From contig JAJNBM010000010.1 of NCBI GenBank assembly GCA_021156165.1, positions 1-34,423 on the forward strand: a DNA stretch of 34,423 nt, read 5' to 3'. A program made the translations under genes and the position numbers. Of this stretch, positions 6,186 through 15,416 are shown piece after piece. The DNA comes from Gammaproteobacteria bacterium (GTDB lineage Bacteria > Pseudomonadota > Gammaproteobacteria > UBA1113). The notes below the pieces were generated by a model. That model did no database searches, was not told the origin of the DNA, and worked only from the letters and a program-made list of their open reading frames with translations. The first letter of the stretch is position 1. Each line of letters opens with the position of its first letter.

Positions 6186-9100
6186 AAACGCCTTCATTTG
6201 TGCATCTGAACTTACACACCGATTATTCTTTGAAAGATGGTTTATGTCATTTAGATGCTTTATTTGATCTGTGTGATGAAATGGGCATTCCCGCATTGGC
6301 GTTAACCGATTTAAACAATTTATTTGCTGCCATTAAATTTTATACTAAAGCCCTTAAAAAAGGCATTAAACCCATTATAGGCTGTGATATAGAATGTTAT
6401 GACGCTATAACGGACGAAAATAAAAAAACGAAACTAAACCCATCGAAGCAAGCATACCATTTAACACTATTATGTCAAAATAATGTGGGCTATCGTAATT
6501 TAATACAAGTCGTTTCTAGCGCCTATAATCGAGGACAGGTTATTTTAGATAAGCCCGGTATAGCGCGCGATTGGCTCAAAGCACACCAGGAAGGACTTAT
6601 TGCATTATCGGGCGGCATAGACGGCGATGTAGGGCAATGTATTTTGAAAAAAGATCGTAGCGCTGCCAAAGAGTGTATTTTATATTGGCGTTCTATTTTT
6701 GGCGATCGCTATTATCTAGAAGTGCATAAAATAGGTAGTGCCGATGAAGAATATTACTTAAAAGAAGTGGTACAACTGGCGGCTGAATTGCAGGTACCTT
6801 TGGTGGCTACAAACAAGGTGCGTTTCTTAACGGCAGCGCAATATGAAGCGCATGAAGCGCGGGTGTGTATTAGTGAAGGTTCATTACTGGGAGACAGCAA
6901 CCGAACGCGGCGCTATACGCCGCAGCAGTATTTACGCAGCGATGAAGAAATGCAAAAGCTCTTTGCAGAATTTCCTTCGGCTTTAAACAACAGCGTGGAG
7001 ATTGCCAAACGCTGTAATCTACACATCGTTTTGGGAGAATATCATCTGCCACATTATCCTGTGCCGGAAGGGTTTAGCACTGAAAGTTATTTAGAACATA
7101 TGGCTAAAACCGGCTTAGCCGATCGTTGGGCGGCAATCACTGCTTTTAATGAAAATGTTTTACCCCGCCTAGACTACGATGAACGATTGGAGCGGGAATT
7201 AGCGGTGATTAATGGTATGGGCTACACCGGTTATTTTCTAATTGTGGCGGACTTCATCAATTGGGCGAAAAATAATGATGTGCCGGTTGGGCCTGGCCGG
7301 GGTTCGGGCCCGGGTTCATTGGTGGCTTATTGCATAGGCATTACTGATCTTGATCCATTAAAATATGATTTATTATTTGAGCGTTTCTTAAATCCAGAGC
7401 GCGTATCCATGCCTGACTTTGACGTAGATTTTTGTATGGAAGGGCGCGATAAGGTTATAGACTACGTAGCCAGCCGCTATGGCCGCCACAGTGTGTCGCA
7501 AATTATTACCTATGGCACTATGGCGGCAAAAGCTGTTGTGCGCGATGTAGGCCGTGTATTAGGTTATCCTTATGGTTTTGTGGATACTATTGCCAAACTC
7601 ATTCCTTTTGAATTGGGCATAACTTTGGAAAAAGCCTTAGCACAAGAAGAAATATTACGCCAGCGTTATGAAGAGGAGGAAGATGTGCGCGCCTTAATTG
7701 AGCTTGCGCTCATATTAGAAGGCAGCGTGCGCAATGCCGGTAAACATGCGGGTGGCGTGGTGATTGCGCCGTCGCAGATCAGCGATTTTGCGCCAATCTA
7801 CTGTGAAGCGGGCAGCGATGCGTGGGTAACGCAATACGATAAAGACGATGTGGAAGCCGTAGGTCTGGTCAAATACGATTTCTTAGGCTTAAGAACTTTG
7901 ACCATTATCAAGTGGGCTGTAGAAGCTATACATGCGCAACAACGTAAAAAGCAGGAGACTTTACTAGACATTGCTTTGATCGATTTAAATGATCCCGTTA
8001 CTTTTGATTTGCTGCAAAAATGCCAAACTACAGCAGTGTTTCAGCTAGAATCGCGCGGCATGAAAGACATCGTCAAACGTCTAAAGCCCGATTGCTTTGA
8101 AGATATCATTGCACTGGTTGCTTTGTTTAGGCCAGGCCCATTGCAATCGGGTATGGTGGAGGATTTTATTAACCGTAAACAAGGCATTGCCGAGGTGGCT
8201 TATCAGCATCCCGATCTATTGCCGGTATTAAAACACACCTACGGCATTATTTTGTATCAAGAGCAAGTGATGCAAATAGCACAAGTATTGGCCAACTATA
8301 CCCTAGGGGGCGCCGACTTATTGCGTCGCGCCATGGGTAAGAAAAAACCCGAGGAAATGGCGAAACAGCGGCAGATTTTTATTAATGGAGCGAAACAGCG
8401 TGATATAGATGAAAAACTTGCGAATGCCATCTTTGACTTAATGGAAAAATTTGCAGGCTATGGCTTTAACAAATCGCACTCCGCAGCGTATGCGTTATTA
8501 GCCTATCAAACAGCGTGGTTAAAGGCGCATTATCCTGCAGAATTTATGGCGGCAGTGCTGACTTCTGAATTGCAAGATACCGATAAATTGGCGGGTTTAA
8601 TCGACGAATGCAGGCAAATGGGCTTAAGTATAATTCCTCCCTCCATTTACAGCAGTGTTTATGCGTTTAAGGTAAATGAAGATCATGCCATAGAATATGG
8701 TTTAGGCGCATTAAAGGGTGTAGGCGAGGGCGCCATAGAAGCAATTCTGTTAGCGCGTAAAGAGCATGGCCATTTTAGTTCTTTTTATGATTTTATCGCC
8801 AGTGTGGATTTAAAGAAAGTCAATAAACGTGTGTTTGAAACTTTGATTAACAGCGGTGCTTGTGATGTTTTTGTAGAAGAAATACCGGGTGTAGGGCCTG
8901 GCCCTATGTCTGGCGTAAGGCCAGGCTCTATACTTAATGTAGGGGCAGGCTCCCGTGCCTGCCCTGTGAGAGTAGCCCATAGATCTATCTTATTAGCCAG
9001 TTTACCCACGGCGTTATCCTTAGCGGAAAAAAAATCGCTAGAAAACAGTCGCAAGCAGGGTAGTTTATTTGCTTTATTAGACGACAAACCTGAAACAGCC

Positions 9101-9748
9101 TATGTAATGGCACCAGCCTGGAACTTAAGACAACGTTTACAAGCAGAAAAAAACAGTTTCGGATTTTATTTTTCTGGATTGCCTATTAGCGCTTATAGGG
9201 CTGAATTGGATTATGTATTTAAAACGCGTATAGCCGACTTATCCAGTGGCGATTATCAAAAAGTCGCAGGGTGGGTACTGGACGTGCGTGTCCTCATGAC
9301 TAAAAAAGAAGAACGCATGGCGATTATAAAACTAGTAGATGAAACAGGGCAAATGGATATTACCGTATTTCCGGATCTATACCAAGAATTACGTTCTATT
9401 ATTCAAAAAGATTGCTTATTAGTAATAGAAGGCGATACCAATATAGACGAATGGAATGGTACTTTGCGCATGAGCGCTAGGAAACTCTGGGGCTTAGAAG
9501 ATTTTAGACAAATTCATGTAAAGCACATAGAGTTGGCACTTCAGGATGCAGATTGTTCCGCGCAAAAATTACAAGCCATTCAAACCATTTTAGCAAAGCA
9601 TAATCAAGGTTCTACCGCTGCTCGTATATCTTTTTCCACATTCAACGCCACGGCACAATTGGCTTTGGGCGAATCCTTTCAAGTCAATCCCAGCGATGCC
9701 TTATTGGATGAATTAGGGCAGCATGTGGCAGTTAAGCTGGTGTATTGA
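6182..9748 (+). CDS. dnaE: DNA polymerase III alpha subunit, with an in-frame repeat insertion
   Basis: DnaE is the replicative polymerase. The 1188-residue protein begins with a PHP domain ([13 protein letters not shown] near residue 9), continues with palm and finger regions (PDFDVDF at residues 411-417 holding catalytic aspartates; [27 protein letters not shown]), and ends with an OB-fold region. A likely beta-clamp motif, QGSLF, is at 959-963. Between CDVF (ends at residue 897) and HRSILL (starts at 933), E. coli DnaE is almost continuous. Here residues 898-932 are extra, encoded by palindromic repeat DNA of 105 bases that keeps the frame open. The rest aligns well with the family over its whole length, so the gene appears intact. 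Confidence 0.96.
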   Translation: MKTPSFVHLNLHTDYSLKDGLCHLDALFDLCDEMGIPALALTDLNNLFAAIKFYTKALKKGIKPIIGCDIECYDAITDENKKTKLNPSKQAYHLTLLCQNNVGYRNLIQVVSSAYNRGQVILDKPGIARDWLKAHQEGLIALSGGIDGDVGQCILKKDRSAAKECILYWRSIFGDRYYLEVHKIGSADEEYYLKEVVQLAAELQVPLVATNKVRFLTAAQYEAHEARVCISEGSLLGDSNRTRRYTPQQYLRSDEEMQKLFAEFPSALNNSVEIAKRCNLHIVLGEYHLPHYPVPEGFSTESYLEHMAKTGLADRWAAITAFNENVLPRLDYDERLERELAVINGMGYTGYFLIVADFINWAKNNDVPVGPGRGSGPGSLVAYCIGITDLDPLKYDLLFERFLNPERVSMPDFDVDFCMEGRDKVIDYVASRYGRHSVSQIITYGTMAAKAVVRDVGRVLGYPYGFVDTIAKLIPFELGITLEKALAQEEILRQRYEEEEDVRALIELALILEGSVRNAGKHAGGVVIAPSQISDFAPIYCEAGSDAWVTQYDKDDVEAVGLVKYDFLGLRTLTIIKWAVEAIHAQQRKKQETLLDIALIDLNDPVTFDLLQKCQTTAVFQLESRGMKDIVKRLKPDCFEDIIALVALFRPGPLQSGMVEDFINRKQGIAEVAYQHPDLLPVLKHTYGIILYQEQVMQIAQVLANYTLGGADLLRRAMGKKKPEEMAKQRQIFINGAKQRDIDEKLANAIFDLMEKFAGYGFNKSHSAAYALLAYQTAWLKAHYPAEFMAAVLTSELQDTDKLAGLIDECRQMGLSIIPPSIYSSVYAFKVNEDHAIEYGLGALKGVGEGAIEAILLARKEHGHFSSFYDFIASVDLKKVNKRVFETLINSGACDVFVEEIPGVGPGPMSGVRPGSILNVGAGSRACPVRVAHRSILLASLPTALSLAEKKSLENSRKQGSLFALLDDKPETAYVMAPAWNLRQRLQAEKNSFGFYFSGLPISAYRAELDYVFKTRIADLSSGDYQKVAGWVLDVRVLMTKKEERMAIIKLVDETGQMDITVFPDLYQELRSIIQKDCLLVIEGDTNIDEWNGTLRMSARKLWGLEDFRQIHVKHIELALQDADCSAQKLQAIQTILAKHNQGSTAARISFSTFNATAQLALGESFQVNPSDALLDELGQHVAVKLVY
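8873..8977 (+). repeat. Family-A repeat inserted in frame inside dnaE
   Basis: The segment has two perfect hairpins: GCCTGGCC (8896-8903) with GGCCAGGC (8919-8926), and GGGCAGGC (8943-8950) with GCCTGCCC (8957-8964). GTAGGG boxes start at 8891 and 8939. The second half closely matches the tolB copy. Limits are set by where similarity to other DnaE proteins breaks and resumes, and the exact ends may shift by a few codons. Confidence 0.85.
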
Positions 9749-9812
9749 AATGATGTTTTTATAGTTATCCGTACCTGTGAAATATATTTGGATAGCACAG
9801 GAATAGCCGTAA

Positions 9813-9889
9813 CGTCATTGCGAAAAAACCCGTCCCATAGAACTTATGCGAAAGCATGGAACAAGCAAAGGTTTTTTGGAGCAATCCAG
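9813..9889. repeat. Variant of the family-B terminal-repeat element
   Basis: Starts CGTCATTGCG and ends GCAATCCAG like family B, but the inner arms are different: GCGAAAAAACC near the left and GGTTTTTTGGAGC near the right. The middle has a small ATGC-GAAA-GCAT hairpin. It lies between dnaE and alkA. Confidence 0.6.
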
Positions 9890-9960
9890 TTTTAAAACTA
9901 TAATACGGGTATGAATAATGAGATAAATAAGTTTTTATACCTTGCAAATAGGAAAATAAT

Positions 9961-10809
9961 ATGATTAATGAACCGGTTATTACACTGAATATCGCCTATT
10001 GCCCACCTTTAGATTGGGAGGGTTGTCTTGCTTATTATGAAAAACATAAGATTGGCGACTTAGAAAGTTTTGTTAATAACACCTACACTAGAACATTTGT
10101 TTTTAATAATAAAGTTGGGATGGTTTGCATTTGCAATAATGATAAAAAAAAGTATCTGGAAGTTAAAATCAAAGCAGAAGATCTACATGCTGTTGATTTT
10201 GTTTTAAAGCGTATAGAAAAAATGTTTGATTTATTGCTCGATCCTGTTCATGTTACGAAAGCGTTTCAAGCAATTCCCTCTCTGAACAAAATCCAGTATA
10301 TAAAGGGCACACGTTTAGTGCGCTGTTGGGATAACTTTGAACTTGCTATAACCGCGATTCTAGGACAACTGGTTTCTCTTAAACAGGCAACTGGTTTGGT
10401 CTCTCAATTGTTAAGCCTATATGGAGAGAGGAGAATAAATTCTTTTACGCAACAAGAGAATATTTTATTTCCAACTCCTGAGATTTTAGCAAACGAATCA
10501 TTATCGGAACTAAGGGTTCCCCAAATGAAAAAGCAAGCTATTATTACACTCTCAAATCAGGTTGCTGATGGCCGCATAGATTTTTTAGATGGTCAAGATT
10601 TGCCTATCTTCAAACAAAAACTCATGAAGATCTATGGTATTGGCAAGTGGACGGCGGAATACATTGCATTACGTGCATTGGGCGATTCTGACGCATTTCC
10701 GGAGGGAGACGTATTTTTAGAAAAACTCATAACTAAAAATGAGATAAGAGAATTATCTCCCTGGAGGGGATATCTTGTAAGCCACCTTTACAAATATGGG
10801 GTTAAATAG
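9961..10809 (+). CDS. alkA: AlkA-type DNA-3-methyladenine glycosylase II
   Basis: AlkA removes alkylated bases such as 3-methyladenine from DNA. The 282-residue protein has the same length as E. coli AlkA and aligns along it: an N-terminal domain (YCPPLDW), the AILGQLVSLKQA helix, FPTPEILAN, and the helix-hairpin-helix KIYGIGKWTAEYIALR (about 223-238). Asp250 lies in the position of the catalytic Asp238 of E. coli AlkA, then PWRGYLVSHL. The Ada-type regulatory domain is absent. The segment just after the catalytic Asp is a few residues shorter than in E. coli. The gene is AT-richer than dnaE and stands alone. Confidence 0.88.
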   Translation: MINEPVITLNIAYCPPLDWEGCLAYYEKHKIGDLESFVNNTYTRTFVFNNKVGMVCICNNDKKKYLEVKIKAEDLHAVDFVLKRIEKMFDLLLDPVHVTKAFQAIPSLNKIQYIKGTRLVRCWDNFELAITAILGQLVSLKQATGLVSQLLSLYGERRINSFTQQENILFPTPEILANESLSELRVPQMKKQAIITLSNQVADGRIDFLDGQDLPIFKQKLMKIYGIGKWTAEYIALRALGDSDAFPEGDVFLEKLITKNEIRELSPWRGYLVSHLYKYGVK

Positions 10810-11080
10810 TCAAGGTTAACATTATAAAAATAGGGATCTTCCAGATGGTTTTGATCACAATTTCAGAAGCCAATTGTTTCGGTAGAATTTTAGTGTCCGT
10901 TTTTACCGCTTCTTTTTGCACTTCAGTACTGCAGATTATTTCGTGTGCTTGCAATTTTGGTGCGGTTCATTTATTCTCGGGTCAAATAATTAAAAGGGTT
11001 GCACTGTCTGGTAAAGCAAATGATCGATCTTTTCCTTGATGCCATGCTGCTCATAATGATAATACAGAGGAGGTCTTAAT
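10810..11080. other. Intergenic region before the sensor kinase
   Basis: This 271-bp gap holds a strong ribosome site (AGAGGAGG near 11067-11074) for the next gene. A 64-codon open frame from 10845 has no ribosome site and no recognisable sequence, so it is not called. No repeat family was found here. Confidence 0.4.
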
Positions 11081-12397
11081 ATGTTTAAAGTAGGATCTTT
11101 TAAGCCTATAATGGCTCGTTTAAATAGAAAAATTGAACGCAGTATCCGCGATTTTAATCCTCCATTTACCACATTAGCCATTCTGGGATTGCTATATTAT
11201 TTTTTATTTTATTTTGCTTGGGTCGTACCTTTTGGAACGGGAATAGGGTGGGAAAGCCTAATTTTGCGGTTAATCGCCATGGTTTTATGCCTGGGTCTGC
11301 TTTTAAGGGAGGAGTGGCCAAAAACAGCTCAAAAATGGTTGCCCGTTTATTGGTATATAACACTCACTTATTGCTTGCCTTTCTTTTTTACCTTGATGTT
11401 TTTGCATCACTCAACTGCGCAGTTGTGGGTCATGGCCTTTACCAGCATTATTTTTTGGCTAGTATTGCTAGTCGATTTGGCCAGTGCTTTTATATTGCTA
11501 TTGCTAGGCATTGTGGCCGCAGCAGGCGTATTTTGGTTTAATCACCGCATTCTGCCTCTAACGGATTCTGTTTGCAATATCTTTTTGATATATATAGGTT
11601 TTCTTGTCGCAGTTGCTATATTGGTGAAAAATAAGAGACGATTGGAAAATGACAAACGGTTAAAAACAGCCGAAGCCGTCAGTCATGGGATTGCTCATGA
11701 AATGCGTAGCCCATTATCGGCTATCATTGTTAAGGCTGGCAACGGCAGAAAATTTTTCCCGGCACTACTAGACGCTTATCAACTGGCCAAAAAAAACAAT
11801 TTAGAGGGGCTGGAAGTTATTCCACCTAGACGTTTTGAGGTAATTGCCAATTTGTTTGATAGCATAGATAGGGAGGCGAAGTTTGCCAATGTATTCATAG
11901 ACATGTTGATTTGCAATGTAAAACAAGATGTTTTGAAGAAAAATGCGACCAAAGTTCTCAAAATGAGCGATTGTATTCATACAGCGCTGCAACGATATCC
12001 ATTCTCGGGGAATCAGGAGCGCCTTATATACTGGGATCATAATTATGATTTTTCTTTTGTAGGCTCTGAGGATAGGGTTGTACATCTTTTAATGAACCTT
12101 TTAAAAAATGCCTTATATTATATAGTGGCGGCGGGTAAAGGGCGGATTGATATATGGCAAACGGCGGGGCGCCGTATGAATATTTTGCATTTTAAAGACA
12201 CGGCTATAGGAATGTCTCAAGAAACACAAGATATGCTGTTTCAGCAACTGATAGGTCATAAGTCCAATAAAGTAGGCTTGGGCTTGGCTTTTTGCGCCAG
12301 GGTAATGCGTGAGTTGGGCGGTAGTATTGAATGTCATTCTGTAGAAGGGGAATTTAGCGAATTTTCGCTGTATTTTCCGCGAATTCCAGGGTTATAG
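11081..12397 (+). CDS. CqsS/LqsS-like membrane sensor histidine kinase
   Basis: The 438-residue protein has about six membrane segments in residues ~30-185, with little periplasmic sequence. A HisKA region follows with phospho-acceptor His206 in AHEMRSPLS. The ATPase part has Asn343 in the N-box (NLLKNAL), a DTAIG G1-type box and GLGL at 399-402. There is no receiver domain. This plan, a compact multi-helix membrane sensor of the CqsS type without a fused receiver and next to a separate regulator gene, resembles LqsS of Legionella, which senses alpha-hydroxyketone signals. An AGGAGG site sits just before ATG 11081. Kinase identity is firm; the Lqs assignment is inference. Confidence 0.75.
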   Translation: MFKVGSFKPIMARLNRKIERSIRDFNPPFTTLAILGLLYYFLFYFAWVVPFGTGIGWESLILRLIAMVLCLGLLLREEWPKTAQKWLPVYWYITLTYCLPFFFTLMFLHHSTAQLWVMAFTSIIFWLVLLVDLASAFILLLLGIVAAAGVFWFNHRILPLTDSVCNIFLIYIGFLVAVAILVKNKRRLENDKRLKTAEAVSHGIAHEMRSPLSAIIVKAGNGRKFFPALLDAYQLAKKNNLEGLEVIPPRRFEVIANLFDSIDREAKFANVFIDMLICNVKQDVLKKNATKVLKMSDCIHTALQRYPFSGNQERLIYWDHNYDFSFVGSEDRVVHLLMNLLKNALYYIVAAGKGRIDIWQTAGRRMNILHFKDTAIGMSQETQDMLFQQLIGHKSNKVGLGLAFCARVMRELGGSIECHSVEGEFSEFSLYFPRIPGL

Positions 12398-12481
12398 GGT
12401 GTTGCATATTTCTTATCTCTTATTATACAATGCGCTTTAACCTACGGGTGATTTATTAACAAATATTACGGAGGATTCACC

Positions 12482-13495
12482 ATGCCTTTATTGATCAGCC
12501 CGCTCTTTCATCCTACTACTACCATCTTAATAGATGATAATGAAGCCTTTCTTGAAGGCTTAGGCGTGGCACTTAACGATGACGCGATATACCATACTTT
12601 TAGCAATCCTACGCAAGCATTGGCGTATTGCACAGAAAATGCAAAGATAAGGCCTATAGACGATAGTTATCTAATGGCCGATACTGAATCACCGGACTCC
12701 TCGCAACAAAATATTACCTTACATACTAAAGAGATAAAAACAGCGCTGTTAAAACCCGAACGCTTTGATGTAATTTCCGTTATAGTCGTAGATTTTTCTA
12801 TGCCTCAATTAACAGGTGTGGAGTTTATTGATCAATTACGAGAGCAAGTAAAAAACAAATTTGCAAAAATAATTATGGTCACGGGGGAAGCCGATCATGG
12901 CTTGGCAGTACAGCTTTTTAATGATAAAAAAATAGATAAATTTTTCTTGAAAAGCGAAGATAACCTAGAAGGCAAAATAAATGCGGCTATCAATGAAATG
13001 CAAGAAGCTTATTTTCTAGATTTATGCAAGACGCTTTTTAGCTCTATTATTGCAAAGACAACGCCTATATTGAATGATGCTGCCTTTGCGGATCTGTTTG
13101 CAAAGATAAAAGCCGATTTGAATATCGTCGAGCATTACCTTTGCGAAAATACGGGTAGTTTTGTTCTAGTCAACAGGGACGGTGCGATGACAGTATTGGT
13201 CGTTAGAACAAAAGAAGATTTAATGATGTACGCTGATTTGGCTGCGGATCAAAGGGTTCCGACAGAATTGGTCAATCGAATTTTAAACGGTAGCTTACTG
13301 CCATTTTTTGGTACCTTTGAAAAATTTATTGGCTCAAAAAGAGACGATTGGGTTGAGAATACACACCTAGGTAAAAAAGTTCCTGGTAGAGAAGGGTATT
13401 ATTATTCTGTCATTGAAAGCAGGAAAGTACCCACGTTGCCTGGCGCGGAACATATAGCCAGTTTTGCAAATTATATTGAGGCGGTGAATGCTTGA
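12482..13495 (+). CDS. LqsR-like response regulator with uncommon output domain
   Basis: Residues about 12-175 form a receiver domain: acidic pair Asp18/Asp19 in ILIDDNEAFL, phospho-acceptor Asp104 in IVVDFSMPQLTG, and conserved Lys157 in FFLKSED. The distance from the acidic pair to Asp104 is about 85 residues instead of the usual 40-45, so about 40 residues are inserted before the third strand. The C-terminal part (about 185-337) has no helix-turn-helix that I can recognise and no GGDEF, EAL or HD-GYP motif. It lies 84 bases after the sensor kinase, with a GGAGG ribosome site, and is probably its partner. Overall it resembles LqsR-type regulators; output is unknown. Confidence 0.7.
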   Translation: MPLLISPLFHPTTTILIDDNEAFLEGLGVALNDDAIYHTFSNPTQALAYCTENAKIRPIDDSYLMADTESPDSSQQNITLHTKEIKTALLKPERFDVISVIVVDFSMPQLTGVEFIDQLREQVKNKFAKIIMVTGEADHGLAVQLFNDKKIDKFFLKSEDNLEGKINAAINEMQEAYFLDLCKTLFSSIIAKTTPILNDAAFADLFAKIKADLNIVEHYLCENTGSFVLVNRDGAMTVLVVRTKEDLMMYADLAADQRVPTELVNRILNGSLLPFFGTFEKFIGSKRDDWVENTHLGKKVPGREGYYYSVIESRKVPTLPGAEHIASFANYIEAVNA

Positions 13496-13504
13496 AAGGA
13501 TTAT

Positions 13505-13646
13505 CGTCATTGCGAGCTTGCGAAGCAATCCAGGGGTAAAAATCGCTGTTTTATAAGTTCCCTCGTTATTTATTAGCCCTGTTGTAAGAGATGTTCTGTT
13601 CATTAGCCAACATTTTCCTGGATTGCTTCGCAAGCTCGCAATGACG
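13505..13646. repeat. Family-B element with terminal inverted repeats, copy 1
   Basis: A 142-bp element with about 30-bp terminal inverted repeats: the left end starts CGTCATTGCGAGCTTGCGAA and the right end is its complement. The interior is about 80 bases without coding content. It fills the gap between two genes that converge (the response regulator and phhB). A copy of the same length lies at 29768-29909. Confidence 0.9.
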
Positions 13647-13706
13647 ACGAACTGTGCTATTCAACCGATTCATGGCGCGAATAGAACACATCTTCATTTT
13701 AGGTCG

Positions 13707-14042
13707 TTACTCCGCCAGAATCGCATTCACCTTGGCTGCACAAATGAAATCATTTTCGGACAACCCGCCCACGCTATGAGTGTTGTAGCGAATTAAGCAA
13801 TGGTCGTAATGCACTTCTAGATCAGGATGGTGATCTTCCTGATGCGCCATCCAGGCCACAGCGTTTACAAAAGCCATGGTTTGATAATAATTTTTAAACT
13901 GCACGCGTCGTTCGATGCTTTTGCCATCAGGAGTTATTATCCAGTTTGGAATTTCATTCAGATAGGATTGGCATATTTGTGCAGCTAAAGGCTTGCCGCC
14001 GACACTGCAAGGAATACATTTTTTATGAACTAAATGAGTCAT
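13707..14042 (-). CDS. phhB: Pterin-4a-carbinolamine dehydratase
   Basis: The 111-residue protein matches the PCD/DCoH family, which dehydrates 4a-hydroxy-tetrahydropterin so that the cofactor of phenylalanine hydroxylase can be recycled. The family signature is clear: EDHHPDLEVHYDHCLIRYNTH, with the paired histidines of the active site, followed by GGLSENDF and a C-terminal helix. Length is typical. In bacteria it often accompanies phhA, but no hydroxylase gene is in the window. It is transcribed away from the Tol operon, with a family-A repeat in the divergent gap. Confidence 0.93.
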   Translation of the reverse strand: MTHLVHKKCIPCSVGGKPLAAQICQSYLNEIPNWIITPDGKSIERRVQFKNYYQTMAFVNAVAWMAHQEDHHPDLEVHYDHCLIRYNTHSVGGLSENDFICAAKVNAILAE

Positions 14043-14091
14043 GGTAAATTCTCAAGCAAGAGATGAGTGATTACTGTATGCGAATTCATGC

Positions 14092-14148
14092 CTAGAGGCA
14101 ACCCCCCGTGGTTACCCTGTTAGGGGAGGCACAGGAGCCTGCCTCTAC
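14092..14148. repeat. Family-A palindromic repeat
   Basis: A somewhat diverged copy: outer ends CTAGAGGC and GCCTCTAC, inner hairpins GGCAACC...GGTTACC and GGGAGGC...GCCTGCC. It lies in the divergent gap between phhB and tolQ, so it is transcribed with neither coding region. Confidence 0.75.
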
Positions 14149-14253
14149 AGGAACACTATTGCCTTGTTGAGAACAAGCTTTCTTTATGCTTGCGTCATCT
14201 ACCTTAAATAGAGTATGCTAAGGATAATTTTTGCGCATATCGAGGCAGTTGTT

Positions 14254-14946
14254 ATGGTGGTTGATCAGTCCGTATTACATTTCTTTACAGATGCCAGTAC
14301 TATAGTAAAAGGGGTGATGCTGGTTTTATTAGGTGCTTCTTTAGTTTCGTGGACTATTATTTTCCAAAGAAGTTCTTTTTACGGCCGTTTAAGCAAATCG
14401 GCGCGGCAATTTGAAGAAACATTCTGGTCAGGTCTAGATCTAACACAATTATACGGCCGTGTAGCACAGAAAAAAGAGCCGCATTTAGGGCTTGCTGCTA
14501 TATTTCGCGCCGGTTTCGAATCTTTTACTCACGCTAGGAAAGAAGCTTTGCCGCAAGAGATTACTCTGGAAAATGCCGAACGCGCCATGGCCATTGTTGA
14601 AAATCGCGAAATTGACGAGATTGAACAATATTTGCCTATTCTAGCAACTATTGGTTCAACCAGCCCTTACATCGGTTTGTTTGGCACGGTGTGGGGTATC
14701 ATGACTTCATTCCAAGCTTTAGGTCAAAGCGAGCAAGCCACCATTGCCATGGTGGCACCGGGTATTTCAGAAGCACTGATTGCCACCGCTATGGGTTTAT
14801 TTGCCGCTATTCCGGCGGTTATTGCTTACAATCGGTATTCGCGTAGCGCGGAGCGTCTTACCAATCAATATACGGCTTTTCGCCACGAACTAACCGGTAT
14901 TTTGCAGCGTCGTTTGTATAAATTAGGGAAAGGGGTAGAGGAATAA
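14254..14946 (+). CDS. tolQ: Tol-Pal system proton channel subunit TolQ
   Basis: TolQ, with TolR, forms the proton-driven motor of the Tol-Pal system in the inner membrane, needed for outer-membrane constriction at division. Three membrane helices are visible: about residues 18-36 (VMLVLLGASLVSWTIIFQR), then the conserved pair around IGSTSPYIGLFGTVWGIM and ALIATAMGLFAAIPAVIAYN. The frame is open from an ATG at 14215, but ATG 14254 is preferred because GAGG lies at a good distance upstream and the protein then begins like E. coli TolQ. It is the first gene of tolQRAB-pal-cpoB-queE. ybgC, often first in this operon, is absent. Confidence 0.95.
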   Translation: MVVDQSVLHFFTDASTIVKGVMLVLLGASLVSWTIIFQRSSFYGRLSKSARQFEETFWSGLDLTQLYGRVAQKKEPHLGLAAIFRAGFESFTHARKEALPQEITLENAERAMAIVENREIDEIEQYLPILATIGSTSPYIGLFGTVWGIMTSFQALGQSEQATIAMVAPGISEALIATAMGLFAAIPAVIAYNRYSRSAERLTNQYTAFRHELTGILQRRLYKLGKGVEE

Positions 14947-14951
14947 GATTT

Positions 14952-15416
14952 ATGTACTACTCTAAATACACCAGAAAACGTGGCTCTAGACGCGCCATTG
15001 CTGAGATGAATGTAGTACCTTATATAGACGTGATGCTGGTATTATTGGTTATTTTTATGATTGCCACACCCTTATTAACCCCGGGTGTTAAAGTGCAGTT
15101 GCCTCAGGCACAAGCACAAGCTCTGGAAGATCACAACAACAAGCCCCTCATTATTTCCGTAGATAAAGAAGGGCACTATTATCTCAATACCAATGTGAAT
15201 CCCCAACAAGCTTTAAATGCCCACGATTTAGTGGTCAAAGTAGCCGCGCGGCTGCAAATTGAAAAAAGTCTAGGTGAAAAATCGGTGGTTATGGTCAAAG
15301 GAGACACACAGGCCAGCTATGGCCAAGTAGTAGGGGCGATGGTTTTATTGCAACGGGCGGGCGTGGCGCAGGTGGGATTAATCACCCAAAATCCTCCCAG
15401 CCAAGGAGTAGCATAA
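14952..15416 (+). CDS. tolR: Tol-Pal system subunit TolR
   Basis: TolR is the ExbD-like partner of TolQ. The 154-residue protein has a short cytoplasmic start, then EMNVVPYIDVMLVLLVIFMI, in which the membrane Asp of the proton path is seen, and a periplasmic domain. It starts five bases after tolQ ends, and its stop overlaps the tolA start codon by one base (TAATG), so the genes are co-translated. Length and motifs are usual for the family. Confidence 0.95.
   Translation: MYYSKYTRKRGSRRAIAEMNVVPYIDVMLVLLVIFMIATPLLTPGVKVQLPQAQAQALEDHNNKPLIISVDKEGHYYLNTNVNPQQALNAHDLVVKVAARLQIEKSLGEKSVVMVKGDTQASYGQVVGAMVLLQRAGVAQVGLITQNPPSQGVA

Noticed and set aside
8785..9087. 100-codon open frame on the minus strand inside dnaE
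   Set aside because: It overlaps a well-conserved dnaE region; it is open only because the palindromic insert is open on both strands.
10845..11039. 64-codon open frame between alkA and the sensor kinase
   Set aside because: No ribosome site, no recognisable motif and no coding-like composition.
13505..13646. Possible CRISPR or direct-repeat array
   Set aside because: Only two arms are present, and they are inverted rather than direct with no regular spacers; it is a terminal-inverted-repeat element.
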